28,686 nucleotides of DNA from GWA2-46-10 sp964361435 (GTDB taxonomy: Bacteria; Patescibacteriota; Minisyncoccia; UBA6257; Colwellbacteraceae), in NCBI GenBank assembly GCA_964361435.1, contig CAYIAN010000003.1, positions 1-28,686 on the forward strand, given 5' to 3'. A model generated the notes under the pieces. The model made no database searches. It was not told where the DNA came from and worked only from the letters and a program-made list of their open reading frames with translations. The position numbers were made by a program, and so were the translations under genes. Below are positions 7,415 to 15,406 of this stretch, piece by piece; position 1 is the first letter of the stretch; each line of letters starts with the position of its first letter.

Positions 7415-8083
7415 ATGATTCTATTGGACAATCCAATATATAGTTTATCTGCCGGAGCATTACTCGTGCTCGCCACTTTGGGTTTGTACAAAATGTTTGT
7501 TATTTTGAAACATAAAACTTTTCTTGACCGTAGAGACCTTAGTGTTTTGAAAATTGATCCTAAAGAAATAGGGACAAACATGGAGGTTTTCATAAGAGCC
7601 ATCAAGCCCCCCTTTACCCTAGAGGTGGCTATCCAGCATCTGGGCAAAGAGAAAGTCTATTACCTCATCGTGCCAAGACACAAAGCGAAAAGTTTATTAT
7701 CAGTTAAAGGACTAAGCGAAGTTAAAGACTATCACCTCTTTCATTCAGGTGGAGAACATTTGGGAGCATATTTTAAAGATAGCGAGTTCTGGCCTCAAGT
7801 CTCGCTTGAGAAAATTGACTTCTCGGTAGTAAATGAAGTGGGTGAGGGGGCGGTAGTACAGTTCGTGTTTGGCAAAAAAAGGAGAGGAAAGACGGCGGTG
7901 AATTTCCGCATAGCGGCCTCTGCGCCTTCCGTATTTCAAGCTAGGGAGATCATGAATGGTTTGAAGGGTTCCTTTGGAGAATACAATTCGGTTGATTCAA
8001 GCGGGGAAGAATTTATTCATTTGGTGAACGCTAGGGAATTTGATTCTGGGGAGCAAATGTTCTGGGGCGTCGTCGCTAGTTGA
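7415..8083 (+). CDS. Membrane-anchored protein of unknown function
   Basis: The 222 residues have one N-terminal transmembrane helix (about 8-30, SLSAGALLVLATLGLYKMFV) and a soluble domain of about 190 residues. The domain has strand/helix repeats: FTLEVAIQHLGKEKVYYLIV, and later VVQFVFGKKRRGKTAVNFRI with an ARE(I/F) helix pair. That layout vaguely recalls the non-ATPase N-terminal part of CPR type IV secretion-like ATPases, but no ATPase gene follows, so I do not assign it. The gene stands alone with its own promoter; the murB promoter -35 overlaps its stop. Confidence 0.75.
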   Translation: MILLDNPIYSLSAGALLVLATLGLYKMFVILKHKTFLDRRDLSVLKIDPKEIGTNMEVFIRAIKPPFTLEVAIQHLGKEKVYYLIVPRHKAKSLLSVKGLSEVKDYHLFHSGGEHLGAYFKDSEFWPQVSLEKIDFSVVNEVGEGAVVQFVFGKKRRGKTAVNFRIAASAPSVFQAREIMNGLKGSFGEYNSVDSSGEEFIHLVNAREFDSGEQMFWGVVAS

Positions 8084-8109
8084 AATTTATAGTCTTTGCA
8101 GGATAGAAT
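8080..8109 (+). promoter_or_regulatory. Promoter of the structured RNA and murB operon
   Basis: The -35 TTGAAA (8080-8085, overlapping the TGA of the 7415 gene), an 18-base spacer and the -10 TAGAAT (8104-8109) form a near-consensus sigma-70-type promoter. The expected start, seven bases on, is base 8116, the first base of the RNA helix described next. Confidence 0.6.
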
Positions 8110-8115
8110 CTAAGC

Positions 8116-8213
8116 GGAGCGGCAATTGGGACACTCACTCAACACATAGGCTTAGGAGTTCACCAGTCGCTCCATATCAGAGTCTCTAAGGTCCACTTTG
8201 GAGGTTCTGATAT
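8116..8213 (+). ncRNA. Candidate structured RNA / murB 5' leader, two abutting helices
   Basis: This is the main non-coding stretch of the window. Helix 1 pairs 8116-8123 with 8166-8173 (GGAGCGGC with GTCGCTCC, 8 bp including one G-U). It encloses a smaller hairpin TTGGG/CTCAA with a 7-base loop (8126-8142). Helix 2 starts on the very next base and pairs 8174-8190 with 8196-8213, about 17 bp with one bulged T at 8199 and a 5-base loop GTCCA. The purine run GGAGG (8200-8204) is locked in helix 2. The predicted transcript start is exactly the first base of helix 1, and murB begins at 8222. It may be a cis-acting leader (attenuator or riboswitch-like), or a roughly 100-base RNA ending in a hairpin and TTTCTT. 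It is not a tRNA: no T arm or anticodon arm fits. No known riboswitch class is recognised. Confidence 0.5.
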
Positions 8214-8221
8214 TTCTTCAG

Positions 8222-9286
8222 ATGGCTTTAGATATCAAAGAAAACGTTGCCCTCAAAGATTACTCCACCATGAGGGTAGGCGGTCCTGCACGATATTTAA
8301 CTGCGGTATCCACGCAGGAAGAGTTGGTAGAAGCATTGGATTTTGCGAAAAAGAAAAGCTTGCCTGTGTTTGTGGTTGGAGGAGGATCCAATGTGGTTTT
8401 CTTGGATAGCGGGTATGGGGGTCTTGTGATCGCTTGTAGGGTAAAGGGCTTTAAAGTTTTAAGAGAAACCAAAAAGCACGTTTTTATTAAAGTTGGCGCC
8501 GGTGAGGTTTGGGATAATGTAGTCTCAAGGTCGGTCGAGATGGGTCTGTCTGGAATAGAAGCAATGTCCATTGTCCCAGGGTTGGTCGGCGCAGCGCCCA
8601 TCCACAACATTGGCTGCTACGGCCAGGAGGTGTCAGAAACCATACTTGAACTTACCGCATATGACACCAAAAAGGAGGAGGGTGTTATTTTTGAGAATCA
8701 GGATTGTAAATTCGGGTATCGCATTAGCCGTTTTGAAAAAGAGGATAAGGGAAGATATGTGGTTTTGGATGTAACCTTCCGTTTGGGTCACACTTGGATG
8801 AAACCTCCTTTTTACAAAGACGTAGAACAATATTTTAAGGAACACGGAGTAAAAGAGTATTCTCCGAATGAAATAAGGAAAGCGGTAATTGCCATTCGGA
8901 CGTATAAACTTCCCGATCCAAACAAAATAGCTAATACGGGATCTTTTTTTCGTAATCCGGTGGTTTCAATGAAAAAGTTTAATAATATAGCCGAGAGAGT
9001 TCCATCACTCAATGAAGCGCCAAAGGGTTGGCCCCAACCCCCACGATGGTTTTTGTCAGATGGGAAAGTGAAGATTGCGGCGGCAAGATTAGTAGAACTT
9101 GCGGGATTTTCTTCATATGAGGATAAAGAAACGGGCATGGCTACGTGGCCTAGGCAAAACCTAGTTTTGGTTAATCAAAATGCTAGATCTGCTGCGGATG
9201 TAATTGTATTTAGGAATAAAATAGTGAAGGCCGTAAAGGATATGTTTGATATTGAGCTTGAGGATGAGGTGGAGATAGTACAATGA
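8222..9286 (+). CDS. murB: UDP-N-acetylenolpyruvoylglucosamine reductase
   Basis: FAD- and NADPH-dependent second step of UDP-MurNAc synthesis for peptidoglycan. The 354 residues show the FAD-domain motifs STMRVGGPA, VVGGGSNVVF and SIVPGLVGAAP...NIGCYGQEV. The substrate-domain motifs are FGYRISRF, the catalytic-Ser loop NTGSFFRNPVVS and, at the C-terminus, the Glu region LEDEVEIV. I chose ATG 8222 because family alignment begins near LKDYSTMRVGG and the in-frame TTG at 8198 lies inside the RNA hairpin. No SD sits at normal distance: GGAGG is 17 bases upstream and paired. The gene overlaps the next by 4 bases (ATGA). Confidence 0.95.
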   Translation: MALDIKENVALKDYSTMRVGGPARYLTAVSTQEELVEALDFAKKKSLPVFVVGGGSNVVFLDSGYGGLVIACRVKGFKVLRETKKHVFIKVGAGEVWDNVVSRSVEMGLSGIEAMSIVPGLVGAAPIHNIGCYGQEVSETILELTAYDTKKEEGVIFENQDCKFGYRISRFEKEDKGRYVVLDVTFRLGHTWMKPPFYKDVEQYFKEHGVKEYSPNEIRKAVIAIRTYKLPDPNKIANTGSFFRNPVVSMKKFNNIAERVPSLNEAPKGWPQPPRWFLSDGKVKIAAARLVELAGFSSYEDKETGMATWPRQNLVLVNQNARSAADVIVFRNKIVKAVKDMFDIELEDEVEIVQ

Positions 9287-10017
9287 TGAGCGAAGATTTT
9301 ATCCATGACGACTTACTCTATTCCTTATCTAATAAAGAAGACGGTAACTTGTCCTGTAAATGGGGTTCAGAAAATGAGGTTATCCGCAACAGGATAAAGT
9401 TCTTGAGAAAAAATAACCTGACCCTCAGTGATTGTGTCATGACAAATTTAAATCAAGGTGAGGGGATCACAATTGTTGGACAAAACAATCTGGGGAAGGC
9501 TATAGATAGATGCGACAAGGCGGGAATAGAGGCCGATGCCCTAATGACGGCCGGGCAGGGTATATATCTTTTTCTTCTGGTTGCAGATTGTATGCCAATG
9601 GTGCTCTACGATCCAGTAAAAAGGGTTTTGGCCCTGGTCCATCTTGGGCGCCTTACAACCAACTTGAAATTAGTTCAGAAAACGATAAGGAAGATGATGG
9701 AAATGTGGGGAGTTAATCCAGTCGATATTCTGGCTCATGGTGGACCGAGCATCAGAAAGGATTCGTATAGATTAGATTTCTTCAAGGAGGGCGAAAACGA
9801 ATGGCGTGATTTTGCCGAGAAAAGGGAAGATGGAAAATTTTGGGTCGACGTTATCGGGTATAATCGGAGGCAACTACTTGATATGAAAATAAAAGAAGAT
9901 AATATTTATATGAGCAGTATCGATACTTTCACGTCAGACAAATATTTCTCCCACTACCGCTCGGTGCGTACGGGAGAGAATGAGGGAAGGTTTGCTACTG
10001 TGGTTGGAATGAAATAA
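9283..10017 (+). CDS. pgeF: YfiH/PgeF (laccase-domain) family protein with altered metal site
   Basis: The multicopper-polyphenol-oxidase-like family (PF02578) acts as a purine nucleoside phosphorylase/adenosine deaminase or peptidoglycan-editing factor in studied members. Seen over 244 residues: EADALMT, LLVADCMPMVLYDP (Cys103), ALVHLGRLTTN (His120) and the ending YFSHYRSVRTGENEGRFA. The zinc site of the family uses His-Cys-His. Here the first ligand region, usually QxHG, reads NLNQGEG (about 55-61) with no His, and HAGWRG has become HLGRLT. Either the metal site is altered or activity is lost. It lies between murB (4-base overlap) and the PurD-like gene, in one operon. The murB link favours a wall-related role (inference). 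Confidence 0.82.
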   Translation: MMSEDFIHDDLLYSLSNKEDGNLSCKWGSENEVIRNRIKFLRKNNLTLSDCVMTNLNQGEGITIVGQNNLGKAIDRCDKAGIEADALMTAGQGIYLFLLVADCMPMVLYDPVKRVLALVHLGRLTTNLKLVQKTIRKMMEMWGVNPVDILAHGGPSIRKDSYRLDFFKEGENEWRDFAEKREDGKFWVDVIGYNRRQLLDMKIKEDNIYMSSIDTFTSDKYFSHYRSVRTGENEGRFATVVGMK

Positions 10018-11337
10018 ATGAACGGCAACGATATTCCCTTTCCCAAGAAAAAATTCCTTTTTGTGTCGCTAGAAAGCCTAAGTGGTGATTTGGCTTGGAC
10101 TTTAGTTAGGGAAGGACACGAAGTCAAATCTTATATTAAAACACCCGGGGATATTGGAGTGTATGAAGGGTTTTTTGAGAGGGTGAATGATTGGAAACCG
10201 TTTGTAGATTGGGCAGATGTGATCGTTTTCGATGATGTAGAATTTGGAACTCTTGCCGACGGTTTAAGACGTAAGGGTAAGTTAGTAATTGGGGGATCGG
10301 AATATACCGACAAACTTGAGATAGATAGAGAATTTGGCCAGTCTGAACTAAAACGCCATGGCATCAATATCTTACCCAGTTGGCAATTCTCTAACTATGA
10401 TGAAGCTATCAAGTTTGTGCGAGAGAATCCAAGCAGATACGTCTTTAAACCAAGCGGCAATACCCCCTCTACTGGTAAGGGAATGCTTTTTTTGGGACAA
10501 GAGGAAGATGGTAAAGATATTCTCGAACTTCTTGAGCAAAACAAAACCGTTTGGCAGAAGCATACTCCAGTTTTCCTTTTGCAGAAATATATCGCTGGTG
10601 TTGAGGTGGCTGTGGGCGCCTTCTTTAACGGTCATGATTTTATCTATCCCATCAACGTTAATTTTGAACACAAGAGGGTGTTCCCCGGGGATATCGGTCC
10701 CTTTGCCGGAGAGATGGGAACGCTCATGTATTGGAGCGAACCCAATGTTCTTTTTAAAGCAACCTTATTTAAAATGTTACCGTCCATTCGTGAGGCTGGT
10801 TACGTGGGCTATATTGATATTAACTGTATTGTAAATCACAGAGGCATTTATCCGTTGGAGCTCACATCGCGTTTTGGTTATCCCACAACCTCAATTCAAC
10901 TAGAGGGTATTACTACCCAGACGGGAGAATGGTTATACCGCATGGTGTCGGGCGAAGACTTTCGTTTGAAAACGAAACGTGGGTTCCAGGTGGGGATACG
11001 CATACTCGTGCCGTCCTATTTTGCCGGAGACAAAAGCGCAGAGATTGTCCAAAGATACAAAGATCTCGCTGTTTCTTTTAAAAACCCGGCTATGAGGGAG
11101 GGAATTCACATTGAGGATGTGAGAAACGATAATGGCACCTGGAGAGTGGCTGGAAATTCGGGTGTAGTGCTGATAGTTACGGCAAGTGGAACAACTGTAG
11201 ATGAGGCAAGGCGATTAGTATATAACCGGGTACAGAACATTATTATTCCCAACATGATTTACCGTACTGATATCGGTGCAAAATGGCCGATAGATAGCGA
11301 TCGGTTACATACTTGGGACTACCTCAACTTAGCTTAG
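10018..11337 (+). CDS. PurD-like ATP-grasp ligase
   Basis: The 439 residues follow phosphoribosylamine-glycine ligase (GARS) order: an N-domain, an ATP-grasp core and the PurD C-domain. Visible are YVFKPSGNTPSTGKGM, LLQKYIAGVEVAVGAFF, GPFAGEMGTLMYW (PurD has GGMGAYSP-like), the metal-site LELTSRFGYPTTS (PurD has LEFNVRFGDPE), and an ending with ATSGTTVDEAR-like and YRTDIGAKWP (PurD FYRTDIG). The N-terminal GGREHA loop is replaced by FVSLESLSGD. No other purine-synthesis gene is near. So it may be a true PurD of divergent type or a ligase acting on another amine. It starts right after the pgeF stop and converges on the decarboxylase, with 8 bases between the stops. Confidence 0.72.
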   Translation: MNGNDIPFPKKKFLFVSLESLSGDLAWTLVREGHEVKSYIKTPGDIGVYEGFFERVNDWKPFVDWADVIVFDDVEFGTLADGLRRKGKLVIGGSEYTDKLEIDREFGQSELKRHGINILPSWQFSNYDEAIKFVRENPSRYVFKPSGNTPSTGKGMLFLGQEEDGKDILELLEQNKTVWQKHTPVFLLQKYIAGVEVAVGAFFNGHDFIYPINVNFEHKRVFPGDIGPFAGEMGTLMYWSEPNVLFKATLFKMLPSIREAGYVGYIDINCIVNHRGIYPLELTSRFGYPTTSIQLEGITTQTGEWLYRMVSGEDFRLKTKRGFQVGIRILVPSYFAGDKSAEIVQRYKDLAVSFKNPAMREGIHIEDVRNDNGTWRVAGNSGVVLIVTASGTTVDEARRLVYNRVQNIIIPNMIYRTDIGAKWPIDSDRLHTWDYLNLA

Positions 11338-11345
11338 TTTGTAGT

Positions 11346-12698
11346 CTATATCTTGTAGGTTGGGGCTATGGGTTTAATAAAATCGCTAGCGAGGGCATAT
11401 GTGTATGCGCCTTGGAAGGGGATTAACATTACATCTCCCTGGACGATTTTGTCAGCATAACAGTAGTATCCCCATATGTCGTAAGGGGTGCATAGATTTC
11501 CGTACAAAGTGAATTTTCTTTCTTTGAGACTGGGATGGGTTAGATTAATAACAGGTGAATAGTAGTCTTCGTATTTTTCCCAAACGCCGATGAGATTGGT
11601 TGCCCCATCGGCAATGCCAAACTTGTTATCCTTTAGGTCTAGTAGACGCAGGGCTATATGCATGGAGCGCTCCGCGATGATGCGTCCAGGTTCACACATA
11701 TAAACACATTTAATTAGCGGTTTAAGATATTTCTTGCAAGCATTAGTAATCCCCAGAGCAAATTTATCTGGGGTTATCGATCTCACTGGATAGTACTTAT
11801 GCTTGAAGCTCGGCTTTAGATTGTAATACTCGCTAGCGGCTTGAATAATACGTCCTTGATAGGTAATCCAGGGGTATTCGGCCTCCAATAAAGAGGGAGA
11901 GAAACCGCCTCCGAAATCAAAGAAGCTGATCTCTGCCAACTCCTCTTTCTTGAAATTATGACGTAGGTACTCAGAGATTTCTTTAATCATATCTTGATAA
12001 GGACGTACAGATTTATTGAAACTAATGTGACATTGTAGGCCGGATAGTTTAATGTTCGGATATCGTTTTGCCTCTCGCCAGAAATTAGCTAGTCTGTTGA
12101 GTGGAATGCCAAACTTGTTCCATGCACCGTGGTGACTCGTCGATATTCTAACGCCAACAGTAACTTGCTGGTTATTTATAAGCCTATCTAAGCGTTTCAG
12201 TTCCTCGAAGCTATCTAAATGGATAATGGTTTTATCGCGGTGCGCAATAGCCAACTTTAATTCTAAGTCGCTTTTGGCAGGACCGGAGAAGACTATTTTG
12301 TTGGCGCCATACTTAAGGGCCAGTTTGAGCTCTCTACCACTTGAGACATCGAAACCGAGACCACCTTTGACTACTTCCCTCAATAATAGATCGTGATCAT
12401 TCGTTTTGACGGCGTAATATATTTCAGATTTTGGTAGATATTTTTCGAACGCTTGCTTAAATTCATTAATACTTCGCTCAGCTTCCTTTTGGTCAAATAT
12501 ATAAAAAGGTGTTTGATGTTTATTGGCTAAGACTAGAATATCTGAACGTTTTTTGAGAGCTACTTTAACGGTTGATAATAGACTACCCGGTTTGGTTTCT
12601 GGTGTACCCAGAAGCGCTCTATTAACTATCTTTTTTTGGGTGTTAGGATTTTTTGAAATCATAGCCGAAATGATTGACGAGTATTTTACCTGCGGCAT
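11346..12698 (-). CDS. PLP-dependent amino-acid decarboxylase (LysA/BtrK-like, fold III)
   Basis: The 450 residues carry an alanine-racemase-type barrel plus a beta domain (Orn/DAP/Arg decarboxylase group 2). PLP Lys98 is in IYYAVKTN. Also seen are GFDVSSGRELKLAL, HISFNKS, the glycine-rich FFDFGGGFS, CEPGRII (335-339), and at the dimer active site NLCTPYDIWG (402-410) and GAYTYAL (430-436). The CTPxD form is closer to the BtrK-type decarboxylases acting on bound or modified substrates than to plain DAP decarboxylase (CESGD). The substrate is therefore unknown. The first ~60 residues are outside the family core; an inner ATG at 12662 would cut the overlap with the ATP-grasp gene from 56 to 20 bases. 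It is last in a three-gene minus-strand operon. Confidence 0.85.
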   Translation of the reverse strand: MPQVKYSSIISAMISKNPNTQKKIVNRALLGTPETKPGSLLSTVKVALKKRSDILVLANKHQTPFYIFDQKEAERSINEFKQAFEKYLPKSEIYYAVKTNDHDLLLREVVKGGLGFDVSSGRELKLALKYGANKIVFSGPAKSDLELKLAIAHRDKTIIHLDSFEELKRLDRLINNQQVTVGVRISTSHHGAWNKFGIPLNRLANFWREAKRYPNIKLSGLQCHISFNKSVRPYQDMIKEISEYLRHNFKKEELAEISFFDFGGGFSPSLLEAEYPWITYQGRIIQAASEYYNLKPSFKHKYYPVRSITPDKFALGITNACKKYLKPLIKCVYMCEPGRIIAERSMHIALRLLDLKDNKFGIADGATNLIGVWEKYEDYYSPVINLTHPSLKERKFTLYGNLCTPYDIWGYYCYADKIVQGDVMLIPFQGAYTYALASDFIKPIAPTYKI

Positions 12699-13980
12699 TT
12701 ATATTACCGGAAGAGTTAAAGAGGGGGAAATTAGCTTTAATTAAACCCGCAGCTTTGTTTTGAATAAAGCGTTCATTTAAAGCGATCATAGAGAAGTATA
12801 TAAACTCGTGATATTGCTTAATTTTTCTGATATCGGGTGATATAAATTTAATGTCCTTATTTTTGAGTTGATATACGCCTACGGGATGTATCCTACTAAC
12901 CCTAAACTCTTCTCTAGAGTCAATGTCTAAATGCAAAACCGCACCTCTATATTCTGACTTTGGCATTGGGAGTTTTCTTTGGCGTGAAAGTACAGTTTTA
13001 TTTAGATACTCTTCAATAATCAAATTTCCCGACTGGAGGTTTGAGATTAATCTAGGGTTTAGGGCAAGTTGGGCTGTTGAGGAAGAAAAACGTGGATTGC
13101 ACTCTATTATCCTAACCGCACCCGTGTTTGAAATAATAAAGTCAATATTTGCGTAGCCCATAAACCCTCCTTGCTGTAGTATCTCTCCAAGCCGCAAAAA
13201 AACTCTATTAATCAAATCCGCCCTACGTTTAATGGATGTACTAGGAATCCATTGGATACCAACAAATACAGGTCGTCCCTCTTTGTGTTCAATAAAACAT
13301 TGCTCTCGAACGGCTGAAAGTGCCACTATATTTGATGTACAGAGGATAGTAATACCACACGGTTTTCCTGAAACATATTCTCTTAGTAAATAATGGTCTG
13401 GCTTTGCAGTTGTCAGCTTGAGGATTCTTTTTAGATCAGCACTGGATTTTAAGAAGAAAGTTCCCTCACCACCATCTGATAAGGCTGTTTGTAAAACTAA
13501 AGGGCTTTGGAGTAACACCTTATTTCTAGGAGAACTGATCGTTTGGCTTGCAGGCCTAGGAAGCCCATTCTTGGCCAAAAATTGATCGAACCAAATCTTA
13601 TTTTCCAAATTATCCTGCCAGATTTTGGTCGGGCCGATAATCTCGAAATGATATTCTTTGGCAACGCCATAGAGATCCTTGCGGCTATCGTTATCGATAG
13701 TGAGCCAAACATAACCTATCTTATTTTTTCTAATAACTTTAGCGATATTTGAATACTTAAAAATATCTGCGAATGTGTTAACTTCCAAAGAGGGTCTATC
13801 AGCCGGTAGGGAATATAGATGGACTTTATTGAAGGGCAGAAACTGTTGTGCCCAAGATTGTTCCGGAGTTCCTTTCGCAATAAGATAGCGTAACTCGAAA
13901 TACGGAGAAGATCTTAGAATAATAGATTCCTCATCGCACGGGAGAACGCCCACTAGGGGCTTTGGGTTAATCTTGGGCAT
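12643..13980 (-). CDS. ATP-grasp carboxylate-amine ligase, substrate unknown
   Basis: The protein has a pre-ATP-grasp domain (PLVGVLPCDEESIILRSS), then an ATP-grasp core. The core has SPLVLQTALSDGGEGTFFL for the nucleotide lid, HYLLREYVSGKPCGI, GGFMGYANIDFII and the metal-binding IIECNPRFSSST (about residue 293). The C-terminal ~120 residues are specific to it (YRGAVLHLDIDSREEF, HPVGVYQL). Such enzymes join a carboxylate to an amine or thiol through an acyl-phosphate. I prefer ATG 13980 (445 residues). A longer form from 14055 would overlap the upstream gene by 89 bases instead of 14. It overlaps both neighbours, so it is surely co-translated with the PP-loop gene and the decarboxylase. Codons are AT-rich. 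Confidence 0.85.
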   Translation of the reverse strand: MPKINPKPLVGVLPCDEESIILRSSPYFELRYLIAKGTPEQSWAQQFLPFNKVHLYSLPADRPSLEVNTFADIFKYSNIAKVIRKNKIGYVWLTIDNDSRKDLYGVAKEYHFEIIGPTKIWQDNLENKIWFDQFLAKNGLPRPASQTISSPRNKVLLQSPLVLQTALSDGGEGTFFLKSSADLKRILKLTTAKPDHYLLREYVSGKPCGITILCTSNIVALSAVREQCFIEHKEGRPVFVGIQWIPSTSIKRRADLINRVFLRLGEILQQGGFMGYANIDFIISNTGAVRIIECNPRFSSSTAQLALNPRLISNLQSGNLIIEEYLNKTVLSRQRKLPMPKSEYRGAVLHLDIDSREEFRVSRIHPVGVYQLKNKDIKFISPDIRKIKQYHEFIYFSMIALNERFIQNKAAGLIKANFPLFNSSGNINAAGKILVNHFGYDFKKS

Positions 13981-15343
13981 AAAGCGGGAAGAGTTCTTCC
14001 TCGTAAATGGGGATAATTTTTCTTCTAAGAGTTTTTGGAATACTTGGTCCGACATGAATTCCCAAGAACTGACGCCGCAGATCTTTTTCTTTGATCATAG
14101 CTTCTTGTAGGAACTTTTGTTCAAAGATAGTAATCAAGTCTCCTTTGGCACCTAGTTGGTAGGCCATAAGGAAAGCGAGTAATTGTTCTTCTCGAACCGT
14201 TGGCGGCTTCTCGTAGGGGCGTATTATATTTCGTGCGAATGGAGGATAGAGTTCCGTATATTCGCGGCGGAAGAAATCTTCTTCAAATGCTATTTTTCTT
14301 GGATCACCTCCGACCGCCTTTAAATAAAGGAAAGATTTAGCACACATTGGGCACGAATAGCACCATCTGCTTCTTGATCCCTCATCGGGAGAACAAGACA
14401 TCATATATTTCAACAAATGAGGATAGCGATTATTTAAAATTTTCATCTCGGCGAGGTTATATATGGGTTCAACCAAACTCATAACTTGAATACTATTGCT
14501 CGTGAAATTGGCCAACTGTTTATTTTCTCTTTGTGTATATACAGAGCTCTGATCAAATGAGGGGTATGCTTGTGTGCCGTATGCATTAATGTAGGAGTCA
14601 TCCATATTCTTCTCATTGCCAAAAACAATATATTTTGCTCCATGGTTAAATGCGAAAGGTATCAATTCAAGAGCAAAAGCCAACATGCCGTTAGTATTCT
14701 CAAATTCACCTAAGCCATCAGTGACAGGCGCGTAATACATCTCATCAACTGTATCTTTAAAAAGTAGTATTTCTTCTCCCTGTTCATCGGCAAAGGATTT
14801 CATAATGCGATTTTTAAACTCGTATTCCCCACTATTTTGTGATTCCATTTCTACACCAAAAACAATTTGGAAATCAAAGCCGATTTCTTTGAGTAGGGCA
14901 TAGCAGAGAAGACTATCTTTACCGAATGATAGCGCTAAAATAGCTTTCTTATTCGAGGTGTCTCGTTGGGGTAATAATTTTTCTGGTTTGTTCTGACCAG
15001 TGAAGGTTATCTTGGCTGGATCACAAATGACATTAGTCAGATCTTGGGTATCTCGTTTAATAAAGTCACTAATGCGAGGTAGGTCGCCGACGACTCCATA
15101 ATCGACCAATTCTTTGCAATTAGGTTTGGAGAATTTATAGACAAGACGATCAGCTACCATAGTTAATGGTCTTGTTCTAGTGTAGGTAAAGTTTTTAGCT
15201 AGGATTTTTTTGCCATCGTCATCTAAAGAGTTAAAAACACCCTTTGGATAAGAGACTTTATATTTACCTCCGAAGCCGGGTTGAATTCCGAATTCATTTT
15301 CGGAATACCAGCATGATATGTCCAGTTTATTTTTTACAAGCAT
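13967..15343 (-). CDS. PP-loop ATPase resembling MurL (peptide-Glu epimerase)
   Basis: The 458 residues have an N-terminal domain of about 130 residues. An adenine-nucleotide alpha-hydrolase core follows: PP-loop ILALSFGKDSLLCYAL (139-144), then FGVEMES, KYIVFGNEKN (GNE 242-244), SLVEPIYNLAEMKI, and a Cys cluster SC...WCYSCPMC (Cys317, 328, 331, 334). That order (SGGKDS-like, GNE, YFS/LxEP, SC...WCxxCPKC) is what I recall for MurL, which epimerises the terminal L-Glu of UDP-MurNAc-L-Ala-L-Glu using ATP. QueC-like PP-loop enzymes share the Cys idea, so MurL is a best guess, not proven. It is first in the minus-strand operon behind its own TATAAT. Confidence 0.75.
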   Translation of the reverse strand: MLVKNKLDISCWYSENEFGIQPGFGGKYKVSYPKGVFNSLDDDGKKILAKNFTYTRTRPLTMVADRLVYKFSKPNCKELVDYGVVGDLPRISDFIKRDTQDLTNVICDPAKITFTGQNKPEKLLPQRDTSNKKAILALSFGKDSLLCYALLKEIGFDFQIVFGVEMESQNSGEYEFKNRIMKSFADEQGEEILLFKDTVDEMYYAPVTDGLGEFENTNGMLAFALELIPFAFNHGAKYIVFGNEKNMDDSYINAYGTQAYPSFDQSSVYTQRENKQLANFTSNSIQVMSLVEPIYNLAEMKILNNRYPHLLKYMMSCSPDEGSRSRWCYSCPMCAKSFLYLKAVGGDPRKIAFEEDFFRREYTELYPPFARNIIRPYEKPPTVREEQLLAFLMAYQLGAKGDLITIFEQKFLQEAMIKEKDLRRQFLGIHVGPSIPKTLRRKIIPIYEEELFPLYAQD

Positions 15344-15365
15344 TTACTTTGTTGGATACAAGAAA

Positions 15366-15371
15366 ATTATA
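15366..15371 (-). promoter_or_regulatory. -10 box of the PP-loop/ATP-grasp/decarboxylase operon
   Basis: TATAAT on the minus strand lies 22 bases before the ATG at 15343. This leaves a leader of about 15 bases without an SD. A palindrome at 15391-15406 lies just upstream of the -35 zone. Confidence 0.45.
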
Positions 15372-15390
15372 TACTATGCATTTCATTACG

Positions 15391-15406
15391 CCGATGCGGA
15401 CATCGG
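15391..15406. repeat. Perfect inverted repeat, possible operator
   Basis: CCGATG and CATCGG separated by CGGA. It lies in the 115-base gap upstream of the PP-loop operon and downstream of the SIMPL-domain gene. No T tract follows on either strand, so a terminator is unlikely; an operator or RNA hairpin is possible. Confidence 0.35.

Noticed and set aside
8116..8173. tRNA or tRNA remnant in the gap before murB, because of the 8-bp closing stem.
   Set aside because: It spans only 58 bases, with no T loop, no anticodon loop with U33 and no D-arm signature.
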